NCBI GenBank assembly: GCA_015058945.1
Contig: SVBF01000017.1
Coordinates: 57,999-121,998 of the forward strand
Reading direction: 5' to 3'
Length of the DNA stretch: 64,000 nucleotides
Origin: Erysipelotrichaceae bacterium
Lineage (GTDB): Bacteria; Bacillota_I; Bacilli_A; RFN20; CAG-826
Part shown: positions 16,449-24,800 of the stretch, one piece after another
Position numbering within the stretch: the first letter of the stretch is position 1
How the letters are laid out: every line of letters begins with the position of its first letter
Made by a program: the position numbers and the translations under genes
Notes under the pieces: generated by a model
Told to the model about the DNA's origin: nothing
Databases searched by the model: none
Seen by the model: the letters and a program-made list of their open reading frames with translations, nothing else

Positions 16449-17135
16449 TCATTCCTTAAGGTTTTTGGGACGGTTGGATGGGAGGGCGTAGAACGTAATG
16501 ACATAGGCGATGATGTTTATGAGATATAGCCACGTGGCGAGGTGACCCACGCAAAAGCTGACCACTAGCCCAAAGCACAAAAGCAAATCGACGTACATCA
16601 ATATGTGTTGGGCGAGCCAAAAGCCTTTCGCGTGTTTCTCAGAGAATAGCTTTCCAAACCCTAGCCCAAAAATGGCGAGGGACACCAACAAACAAAGCGG
16701 GATGGACCACGAAAGGACGGGATGCTCGAATTTATGGACTATAAAATCGTAAGCCGAGGCTTCGACGTGCGCGCTGTAATCTGATGAGATGCGTATATAT
16801 CCGTCAAAGAAAGGGAAAGCATAAAGGATAAGGCCGAATAAAAAGAAGGAGCAGGCGCATATAAAACTCGCTAAGCGGGAGAGGACCCTGGCTCGAAGGG
16901 GGGAAACGGTTTTGGCTTTTTCCTTCATCGGCTCCCCATTAAGGATCTCGTTGATGCTAACGCCATAAAAGCGCGATAGCTTTTCTAACGTTTCAATATC
17001 AGGAGCGGACAAACCGAGCTCCCATTTCGAAACCGCTTGGGGCGTGATGGAAAATAGTTCCGCTTCTTCTTGCTGGGTTAATCCTTTTTCCGTGCGTAAG
17101 GCGATTAGGTACTCGCCCATTTTCGTTTTGTCCAT
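16449..17135 (-). CDS. XRE-family regulator with C-terminal membrane domain
   Basis: The 228-residue protein starts with a Cro/CI-type helix-turn-helix (about residues 6-62; TQQEEAELFSITPQAVSKWELG) followed by LSRFYGVSINEILNGE, the usual linker of this class. From about residue 88 it has four hydrophobic helices near 90-112, 138-162, 174-196 and 200-220. Such membrane-tethered XRE regulators occur widely in Bacillota; their signals are mostly unknown. The ATG is preceded by GGAGG. No linked target gene is evident: ppa and the heptose genes on either side have their own signals. Confidence 0.8.
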   Translation of the reverse strand: MDKTKMGEYLIALRTEKGLTQQEEAELFSITPQAVSKWELGLSAPDIETLEKLSRFYGVSINEILNGEPMKEKAKTVSPLRARVLSRLASFICACSFFLFGLILYAFPFFDGYIRISSDYSAHVEASAYDFIVHKFEHPVLSWSIPLCLLVSLAIFGLGFGKLFSEKHAKGFWLAQHILMYVDLLLCFGLVVSFCVGHLATWLYLINIIAYVITFYALPSNRPKNLKE

Positions 17136-17265
17136 ATGCGTTTGCCTCCTGCTGACGGCTTAACGATATCCTTTTCTTCCGCTTAGAGCCTAAATACCGT
17201 TGGTCGAACCGCATCAACCGACGGTTGAGGCAAGATTATAGACCCCGTGGACGCGTTTAGGAAAA

Positions 17266-17299
17266 AAGACGAACCTTCTTTTATGAGAGGATTCGTCTT
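17266..17299 (-). terminator. Intrinsic terminator of the gmhA unit
   Basis: AAGACGAA (17266-17273) pairs with TTCGTCTT (17292-17299); T-run follows on the minus strand. Confidence 0.8.
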
Positions 17300-17307
17300 T
17301 GTGATGC

Positions 17308-17913
17308 CTATTGATTGATTTTGTAGATGGCCTCTTTGCCGTTTTTGGCGGCGAGGTACTTCCAGAAGATCTGCATGATCATGTGGTCGAAGCCCATGTG
17401 GAGGTCCTCGGTGATCTGCATGTCGTCGACGGGTACGTGGAGGAAATGGTCCGCCATCTTGCGGATCTTGCCTCCGCTATAGCCGGTCATGGCGATGATC
17501 TCGGTGCCGATCGACTTCGCGTATTCGACGGCCTTCACGACGTTATGGGAATTGCCCGAGCCGGAGATCGCGAGGATCAAGTCGTCCTTCTTGAGGCGGG
17601 CCTTGAGCTGATAGACGAAAACGTTCTCAAAAGAATCGTCGTTGGCGATGGCCATGAGGATCGGCAAATTGTCGTTAAGGCAGACGAACTTGAACTTCTT
17701 CTCCAAGTCGTAGCAGGTGCCTTTGTTGAAGTCGCACACCATGTGGGAGGCGGTCGCGGAGGATCCGCCGTTGCCGAAGACGTAGACGGTCGCGCCGCGT
17801 TCATAGGCCGCCAAAAGGGCGTTCATCGCGTCGTTAAGCTCCTCCCGATTCAAAGAATCGATGGCTTTCTTTTCGCGTTCGTAATACTCGTTGATCTCGT
17901 TGATGAAGTCCAT
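17308..17913 (-). CDS. gmhA: Sedoheptulose-7-phosphate isomerase, SIS domain
   Basis: The 201-residue SIS protein converts sedoheptulose 7-phosphate to D-glycero-D-manno-heptose 7-phosphate. Sugar-phosphate loops visible are VFGNGGSSATASHMV near residues 45-59 and LAISGSGNSHNVVKA near 114-128; the C-terminal ITEDLHMGFDHMI holds the His of the GmhA metal site. On sequence alone another SIS isomerase is possible, but it lies three bases after a heptose nucleotidyltransferase-phosphatase fusion and near an hddA-like kinase, which fixes the assignment. GTGAAAC spacing and an AGGAG site precede the ATG. Confidence 0.85.
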   Translation of the reverse strand: MDFINEINEYYEREKKAIDSLNREELNDAMNALLAAYERGATVYVFGNGGSSATASHMVCDFNKGTCYDLEKKFKFVCLNDNLPILMAIANDDSFENVFVYQLKARLKKDDLILAISGSGNSHNVVKAVEYAKSIGTEIIAMTGYSGGKIRKMADHFLHVPVDDMQITEDLHMGFDHMIMQIFWKYLAAKNGKEAIYKINQ

Positions 17914-17916
17914 GTT

Positions 17917-19224
17917 TCACTCCTTACCTAAGATGAGGTCCACCGCTTCCGCCAGGTCTTTGCAGACGTAATCCGGCTTGGCGGAGGCGTATTTGGCTGC
18001 GGGGTTAGGGTCGCCACTGGTGACTAAGATGGTTTTGCAACCCGCGTTGATGCCGGTTTGCACGTCTTGGTGGGTATCGCCCACGAACCAGGAGGCGGCG
18101 AGGTCGATGTTGTAGTCCTTCTTCGCCTTGAGCAGCATGCCGATCTTCGGTTTGCGGCAATCGCAGTCGATCTTGAGTTCGGGCACTTCCCCCTCAAAGC
18201 CTTTGTCGGGGTGGTGAGGGCAGAAATAGAGGTCGTTCAGATAGGCGCCCTTCTCCCCGAGGAGGTCCTCCATCTTATTATGGATTTCCTTCAAGGTGCC
18301 GAACGTCGTCTCCCCGCGGGCCACGACGGGCTGGTTGGTGATGCAGATGGCGAGATAACGCGACTCGTTGATGCGGCGGATCGCCGGGGCGGCGTCCTCT
18401 TTGAGTTTCAATTGCTCGGGGACGCGGACGAAATCACCGAAGACGTTGATGACCCCGTCGCGGTCGAGGAAGATCGCACGTTGGGGCTTGGAGAGGTTAC
18501 GGCTCGCGACGACGCCGTTTTCGACGTCTTTGCCGACGGAGACGTAACGGTCGGGGGTGCCGCAGTCTTTGACGTATTCGCTCGAGCGATAGGCGTAGAC
18601 CCCATCCGCGTAGATCGAGGGGGCCAAGAGGTCCTTCTCGAAATCCATCTTGATGGGTTCGTCCATCTCGCGGAAGGTGTCGAGCAGCGATTTGGATATG
18701 ACGTAGAGTCCGGCGTTGGTCAGGTTCTCGTAGAAGAAGTCACGGGGTTCTTTCTTGGAGAGCATGTGGATGACTTTGGATTCGTTATCGGCGACCAAGA
18801 CGTCCGAGTCATAGGGGTGGCTATTGGGGTGGGCGAAGGTCGTGATGATCGCGTGGTGTTTCTTATGGAATTTGAGGAAACGGTCGAAGTCCACGTCGAG
18901 CATGAGGTCGCCGAAGAGGAGGAAGAAGTCCTCCTTGATGAACTTCGCGGCGTAATAAAGCGCCCCGCCGGTGCCTAAGGGGATCTCTTCAACGAGGTAA
19001 GAGATCTTGATGCCGAGGCTCGACCCATCGCCAAAATAATCCTGGATGGCGGTCGAGGATTTGGGGCAGACGATCATGACATTGCTTACCCCGGCGCGAA
19101 TCAAAGATTCAATTTGCCAACGAAGTATCGGTTTCCCGCAGATGGGGACCATGGGTTTGGGCAAATCGCCGGTGATGTCTTTTAGGCGGGTTCCGGCTCC
19201 GCCGGCTTGGATGAGCGCGATCAT
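17917..19224 (-). CDS. Fusion: heptose-1-P guanylyltransferase (HddC-like) + heptose 1,7-bisphosphate phosphatase (GmhB-like)
   Basis: Residues 1 to about 230 are a sugar-1-phosphate nucleotidyltransferase (IQAGGAGTRLKD at 4-15, LPKPMVPI, the GTGGAL loop). Residues from about 250 form a HAD phosphatase of the GmhB type (FLDRDGVIN near 253-261, then PHHPDKG and CDCRKPKIGM, the zinc-loop Cys/His pattern). Together they would dephosphorylate the 1,7-bisphosphate and load GMP onto heptose 1-phosphate. Total 435 residues. The ATG at 19224 follows GATAAT by nine bases and lacks a ribosome site; it matches the family N-terminus. The two activities are usually on separate genes. Confidence 0.85.
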   Translation of the reverse strand: MIALIQAGGAGTRLKDITGDLPKPMVPICGKPILRWQIESLIRAGVSNVMIVCPKSSTAIQDYFGDGSSLGIKISYLVEEIPLGTGGALYYAAKFIKEDFFLLFGDLMLDVDFDRFLKFHKKHHAIITTFAHPNSHPYDSDVLVADNESKVIHMLSKKEPRDFFYENLTNAGLYVISKSLLDTFREMDEPIKMDFEKDLLAPSIYADGVYAYRSSEYVKDCGTPDRYVSVGKDVENGVVASRNLSKPQRAIFLDRDGVINVFGDFVRVPEQLKLKEDAAPAIRRINESRYLAICITNQPVVARGETTFGTLKEIHNKMEDLLGEKGAYLNDLYFCPHHPDKGFEGEVPELKIDCDCRKPKIGMLLKAKKDYNIDLAASWFVGDTHQDVQTGINAGCKTILVTSGDPNPAAKYASAKPDYVCKDLAEAVDLILGKE

Positions 19225-19293
19225 AGTGGCTTTATTATCGCTTTTTTCTTTCTCTTTGAGAATGACGGCGTTGTCCGTCAAACCGCTTTCATG

Positions 19294-19321
19294 TTGTACG
19301 CGCGAGAAAAAAGTCTAGAAT
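19294..19321 (+). promoter_or_regulatory. Promoter of the GT2 gene
   Basis: TTGTAC (19294-19299), 16 bases, TAGAAT (19316-19321); AAAGGGAG ribosome site follows at 19337-19344. Confidence 0.65.
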
Positions 19322-19353
19322 ACCCCTTGCTCTGCAAAAGGGAGCGGTACGAT

Positions 19354-20781
19354 ATGTTGGAATGGATTAAGAATTGGTTCTTCTCGCTCGTCGGCGTTGA
19401 TCTGATCGTCGAGGCGATGAACGAAGGCAGGGCGATTCCCGCTCAGGCCTATCTTCAGCTCGTCTTTTCCCTCGTCACCCTCGTCATCGGCGTTTTGACC
19501 GCCTATCGCGGCATCTACCTCATCATCGGCCTTTTCGCCCCGGCGCGGAAATACAAGCCGCAGCCGATGGACAAGCGTTACGCCTTCGTCCTCTCGGCCC
19601 GCAACGAGGAGAAGGTCATCGGCAACCTCATCGATTCCATCCGCGCGCAGGACTATCCCCAGGAGCTCATCGACATCTACGTGATCGCGGATAACTGCGA
19701 CCCTGACGACAAAACCGCCGGGATCGCGGCGGCGAAGGGTTGCAAAGTCATGGTCCGCAACGACCCCACCAAGCAACGCAAGGGCTATGCGCTGCAGATG
19801 TTTTTCAACCAACTCAAGGAAACCGTCGGCATCGATGCCTATTACGGCTATGCCTTCCTCGATAGCGATAACGTCATGGCCCCCTCCTTCCTTAGGAAGA
19901 TCAACGACGCCATGCAAGAGGACGACCTCATGACCTGCACCGGCTATCGCAACGTCAAGAACCTCAACCAGAACTGGATCACCGCGGTCAACGGCATCAA
20001 CATGTACCGCAATTCCGTCTCCGTCGCCCGCCCCCGCGCCGTGGTGCGTTCGAAGATGCAGCTCATCAACGGCACGGGTTTCGTCCTCTCTTACCGCGTT
20101 TTGGAGAAGGACGGCTGGGATTGCCTCTCGATCTGCGAGGATGGCGAACTTAGCGCCAAGCTCGCCGTTTCCGGCGCGAAGATGGGGTTCTGCGAAGAAG
20201 CCGAATATTACGACGAACAGCCGAGCAGCCTCCGCATCTCCATGCGTCAAAGGATGCGTTGGACCAAGGGATGCCTCGTCAACTGGGTCGGCGGCGGGTG
20301 GCGTATTTTCTGCTCCTTCTTCCGCAAACCGACGTGGCAGAAATACGACGGTTATTGGGATTTCTTCCCCTTTGCCCTCTTCTCCTTCACGTGGAGCCTC
20401 CTCTACCAAATCGCCTCGCTGATCCTCTTCCTCTGTGTCGGGGACAACGGCTATAACTGGGGGAACTTCGGCACCTTTGTCGTTTCCATGCTCGTCACCC
20501 AATACATGACGGGCTTCCTCACGGGCATCGTCGTCGAAATCCGCGAATGGAAGAAAGTCCATTTCAACCTCTTCGAAGCCATCATTTACCTCTTCGTCTG
20601 GCCCTTCTATGACATGATTGGCATTCTGCTCAACATCCTCTGCCTCTTCGTCCCGGTGACGTGGAAGCCGATTCCCCACGAATCGATCGCCTCGGGCGCC
20701 GAGCTTTATGAGGCCGAACAGGCCAAAGGGCAAAAGAAAAACAAAAAGAAAGACGGCCAGATCAAGAACGAAAACGCCTGA
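19354..20781 (+). CDS. Membrane glycosyltransferase, family 2
   Basis: The 475-residue protein has an N-terminal membrane helix (about residues 28-58), a GT-A domain with AFVLSARNEEKVIGNLIDS near 75-95, DSDN near 171-174, a CEDGE acid motif near 260 and the QRMRW motif near 298-302, then three or four membrane helices to about 445. The Q-x-x-R-W motif marks processive synthases such as poly-GlcNAc or hyaluronan synthases, or transferases of that group. The basic tail is Lys-rich. It sits between the two heptose operons, so a role in making or decorating a surface heptose glycan is likely, but the substrate cannot be read from sequence. Confidence 0.85.
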   Translation: MLEWIKNWFFSLVGVDLIVEAMNEGRAIPAQAYLQLVFSLVTLVIGVLTAYRGIYLIIGLFAPARKYKPQPMDKRYAFVLSARNEEKVIGNLIDSIRAQDYPQELIDIYVIADNCDPDDKTAGIAAAKGCKVMVRNDPTKQRKGYALQMFFNQLKETVGIDAYYGYAFLDSDNVMAPSFLRKINDAMQEDDLMTCTGYRNVKNLNQNWITAVNGINMYRNSVSVARPRAVVRSKMQLINGTGFVLSYRVLEKDGWDCLSICEDGELSAKLAVSGAKMGFCEEAEYYDEQPSSLRISMRQRMRWTKGCLVNWVGGGWRIFCSFFRKPTWQKYDGYWDFFPFALFSFTWSLLYQIASLILFLCVGDNGYNWGNFGTFVVSMLVTQYMTGFLTGIVVEIREWKKVHFNLFEAIIYLFVWPFYDMIGILLNILCLFVPVTWKPIPHESIASGAELYEAEQAKGQKKNKKKDGQIKNENA

Positions 20782-20804
20782 GCATCGCCCAGGCGTTTCT
20801 CTTT
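20773..20804. terminator. Terminator between GT2 and hddA (convergent)
   Basis: AACGCCTG (20773-20780) pairs with CAGGCGTT (20790-20797), then TCTCTTTTT. The left arm is inside the GT2 stop region. Confidence 0.75.
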
Positions 20805-21791
20805 TTATAGGCTGTTGGTGAAGATGATCGACACGCCGGAGTTATCGAGTTCCACCGGCATCTCGATGAGGTCATGGAGGGCCAAACGGACCTTCTTTTT
20901 CTTGTCCTCGTCGGGGACGTAGAAGAGCAGGAATCCGCCTCCTCCCGCGCCGAGGAGCTTGCCGCCGCTCGCGCCGGCTTTGATGCCGCGTTCGTAGGCG
21001 TCATCGATGAGGGGCGAGGAGATGCCGCTTGCGAGGCTTTTCTTGATTTCCCAGCTATGGGCCAAGGAATCGCCTAGGGCGTCGATGTCGTTGGCCTCGA
21101 AGGACTTCTTGAGTTCGCGGGTCATCTCGCAGAGGGTCTTGGTCGCGTTGATCTTGGAATTCTCGGAGGCGAGGTTATGGGATTGCTCCTTGAGGATCTT
21201 GTTCGCGTCATGCAAGGCGCCGGTATAGAACATCATGATGGAGTCCTCGAGTTTGCGGAAGCTCTCCCTCCTCATGACGATGGGCTCGATCTTCACGAAG
21301 CCGTCGGGCTGGAATTCATAGTAACGGAGGCCACCGAAGGCCGAGGCGAATTGGTCTTGTTTGCCGATGGGGTTGCCGAGTTGGTTGATCTCGACGTCGC
21401 AGGCCTCTTTGGCGATCTTATACGTGGAGGCGAACCTCTCGTTATAGGTGTACATGGCCTTGAGCAAGGCGACGGTGAAGGCGCTGCTTGAGCCTAGGCC
21501 TGTCCCAGCGGGGATATCGGCCATCGAAGTGACCTCAACGCCGGTCGTGCCGAAGTCCTTGAAGACCTGGCGGAAGATGCGGTGCTCGATCTTGTCCGGG
21601 TCGGTGACGACCTCGGTCTTCGAATACTTTAGGGTGATCTCGTCCTTGAGGAAGGATTTGTGGATCGTGAGGTAGACGTATTTACGGATGGTCGTGGAAA
21701 GCACGCATCCGCCGTATTTCTCATAAAAGGAAGGGATATCGCTTCCGCCTCCGCAGAAGGAGACGCGGAAGGGGGCTCGGGTAATGATCAT
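20805..21791 (-). CDS. hddA: D-glycero-alpha-D-manno-heptose 7-phosphate kinase (GHMP family)
   Basis: The 328-residue GHMP kinase begins MIITRAPFRVSFCGGGSD, the hallmark of HddA-type sugar kinases, with the ATP loop DIPAGTGLGSSSAFTVA near residues 86-102 and GASGGKLLGAGGGGF near 275-289. It would phosphorylate heptose 7-phosphate at C1 to the alpha 1,7-bisphosphate. The related fucokinase group is an alternative, but gmhA and the HddC-GmhB fusion are 1.6 kb away. The start at 21791 is supported by CGGAG nine bases upstream and a TACAAT -10 element at 21813-21818. Confidence 0.85.
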   Translation of the reverse strand: MIITRAPFRVSFCGGGSDIPSFYEKYGGCVLSTTIRKYVYLTIHKSFLKDEITLKYSKTEVVTDPDKIEHRIFRQVFKDFGTTGVEVTSMADIPAGTGLGSSSAFTVALLKAMYTYNERFASTYKIAKEACDVEINQLGNPIGKQDQFASAFGGLRYYEFQPDGFVKIEPIVMRRESFRKLEDSIMMFYTGALHDANKILKEQSHNLASENSKINATKTLCEMTRELKKSFEANDIDALGDSLAHSWEIKKSLASGISSPLIDDAYERGIKAGASGGKLLGAGGGGFLLFYVPDEDKKKKVRLALHDLIEMPVELDNSGVSIIFTNSL

Positions 21792-21877
21792 GTTCGTTTC
21801 TCCGCTTGCAACATTGTATCTTTCGCGCCCCCGAACGCATAGAAAAAAGGAGAATGGGTTGGTATCCTTTTGTTGGC

Positions 21878-24800
21878 ATGAAAACCGTCGCAAAGCCATT
21901 TATCGTTTTGTTTCTTTCGTGCTTGTTGCCGTTAGCTTCTTGTGCTCAGGGGTCGTCGGAAACAAGCTCTTCACAGGAACAATCTTCCATCTCATGGAAT
22001 GATTATTTCGAGGTCAAACGCATCGAGGTCGAATCCGACCGCGCCACGATCACGCTGAAGGCAAAGCCGGTGGAGGGCGTCGCGTCTTACTATGTTCGCA
22101 TCGCTCCGAGCGACAACATTTCCGCCAAACAGGAACAGACGGTCTCGCCCTCGGAAAACGATGTCACGTTATCCTTCGACAGATTGCTCGCCGACACGAC
22201 GTATAACCTCATCGTTGGCATAAACAAAACCGACGGTGGCTATGTGCAGCTTCTCGAACGGGAATTCACCACCGCCGCGGAATATATCTCCACTTCTTCT
22301 GCCGAAGATAGCAGCGAAGAAAGTTCCAGCGAGGACGTTAGACCAAGCCAAACCCTTTCTTTTGATTCCATCATAGAGACCGCCGAAGGTTTTAAAGTAA
22401 GCTTGGTTTCCTCCGCAAAAACGGAATATTTCTATTCGATTTTCTATGATGACGATACCTCCTCGGCTCTAAAAGAAGAGAGGAGAGAAATGGAAGAAGG
22501 AAAGAACGAAATCTCCTTCCCCGCCTCGAGGAAATTCGAATGCGGATTCCTTTTCCGTTATTGTGACCTTAACGCCACAGAGCCAAGCGATATAGAAATC
22601 CGTTTCGACCAAATCAACTTCGAAGATCCCGCGAGGATTTTGGCCGTGACCCCATTAAACATCGCCGTCGATGGCTTTGACCTACAAATCAAGACATATA
22701 ATCCGGGTAGCCGCAGCGAGATTCAGGTATTTGTCGGAGGAGCGCTTCATTCTTCCTTTACCGAAAGCGGGACGAAGACCGTCTCGGTTTCCGGCCTAAA
22801 CGAAAACACGCCATACCCCGTTTCCGTCCTTGCGAAAAACTCTTCTTCCTTAAAGACGGAAACTTACGCGGAGCAAAACGTGACCACGTTAGCCAAAGAC
22901 CACGGTAAGCCCGCCTTATCCATTACCGAAAAAGGCGAGGACTTCGTTCGTTTCGACCTCAGTTCCACCGGACCGACGGAAACTTATTCTTTGAAGCTAT
23001 ATGCGCATGGCTCGGAAGAAGAGGCCGTCGATCCTATTTCCCATCGGCTCGCTGACGGCGAAAACGCCGACATCACGATCAATGACTTAGAACCGGGAAA
23101 AGAATATGACTATCGCCTTTATCGCATTGACGACGCCGTTTCTACTTTAGTCATCCAAGGTGGCTTTACTACCCCAAAATACGAAAGAGGAAGCGCGCGA
23201 CTTAGCGCGAGCGCGAATCATGAGGACCACTGCTACCACATCGAAATCGTCGGAGTCCAAAACCCCGGCGACAAAACCTATTTCGAATTGTTCCGCCTCT
23301 CCACGAACGAATGCGTCTATCAAGGTCAGCCCAAAGAAGGCGAAGAGGTGTTGGTGCGTATCGATGACGCGACAAAGACCGAGACCTTTTACCTTACCGC
23401 GGGTTTTGAGGGGGAAGAGAAAACCGAAGTCTCCCGTGTCAGCGTCGATCCGATCGAAGGCGAATTCGCGGTCGATGTGTTATGCAATGTCATCGGCGGT
23501 ACGCGCCTCGTAGCCCGTGCGCCTAAGGGTTATGAAACGCTTTATCTCACGCTGTATCTCAGCGGTTCGTATTTTGTGCGTTATGAAGTAAAGGCCGGTG
23601 AGGAAAATCTCTTTGTCTCCGCCTTCGAGCGTTATGTGCTTTCCTTAGGCAAAGGATGCGACATCGTCCTTTCCGGAAACATCGCGCTACGCCCGGCCGA
23701 AAGCGTGGAACTAAGCGAATTCACGTTGGATGCTTCTTATGATTCGGTTTTGATTAAAGGCAAATTCGTGGATGCGGATGGCGCGATCGACGAGGTTATG
23801 TATCGAGTCCTCAAAGAAGGAAAAGTTACCTTAGATGGAAAAATAGCCCTAGACGAACAACTCGCGTTCTCTTGCGTGGTGGATGGCTTAAACGAAAAGA
23901 CGGATTACCAGATCGTAATCATCATCACCAATCGTTTCACCTTCGTCGACGAAGAAAAAAGCGCGCGCAATTTCACCACTACTTCCTATCTTGAGGAGGT
24001 GCCGCACGGGGTAAACGTGACGCTTACGGCAGCGACGAATTCCAGTCTCACCGTTTCCGCTACCGCCTTTGGCGAAACCAAGATGACGTATAACTTTTAT
24101 TGGAACGGCAATTATGTCGGCTATCGTGAGCTATCCCCCGGAGAAAGCCAGAGCTATACCGTGAATTCCCTTGACGCGAATACCGTCGCCACTTTCTCCG
24201 CGGAACTCTATTACGGCGGCGAATGGATCAAGGTTTATGAAGGGCAATTCAAAACCACCGTCAATCCGGTACCGACGTTAAAAAACTTCGATTACTCGGT
24301 CACTGGAAGCCGCGTACATTTCGAAATCGAGGTTGAACAAGGACAGCCCAACTGCCCCATCTACATCGACCTCGCCGGACAGACGAAATATCCGGAATGG
24401 CGCGAGGGGGACCAATGGTATTGCGACTTCTATATCAATTATGGCGTGAGCGAGGATTTCGAGTTCTATTGCCTGTATCAAAAAGACGCTTCCTCAGAGC
24501 AGGAAAGGGTGGTGCTAAAACAAGGCACGGCCGTCACTTCCGCCTACTTCGACCTGTATGAACCCGAAGCGAGTTTCGGTGATGAAAGCATCTCACCGTA
24601 TTCTTATTCCATCGCCTTTGACGTCACTTATGGAGAGCGCTATGTCGAATTGGTCTATGACGGGCCTTGCGATGTGTCGCTTGCAGAATACAACGGGAAC
24701 CAATATGGCCTTAACTTCCCACATGATTATGATGGTGAAACCTTTACGCTGCGTTTCTATGCCACCTATGGCAAAGAAGCCCGCTTGTTATCCGAGAAGG

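Noticed and set aside
21854..21877. An eight-codon longer start for the large lipoprotein.
   Set aside because: The ATG touches the AAAGGAG tract, too close to be used, and the extension would spoil the signal peptide.
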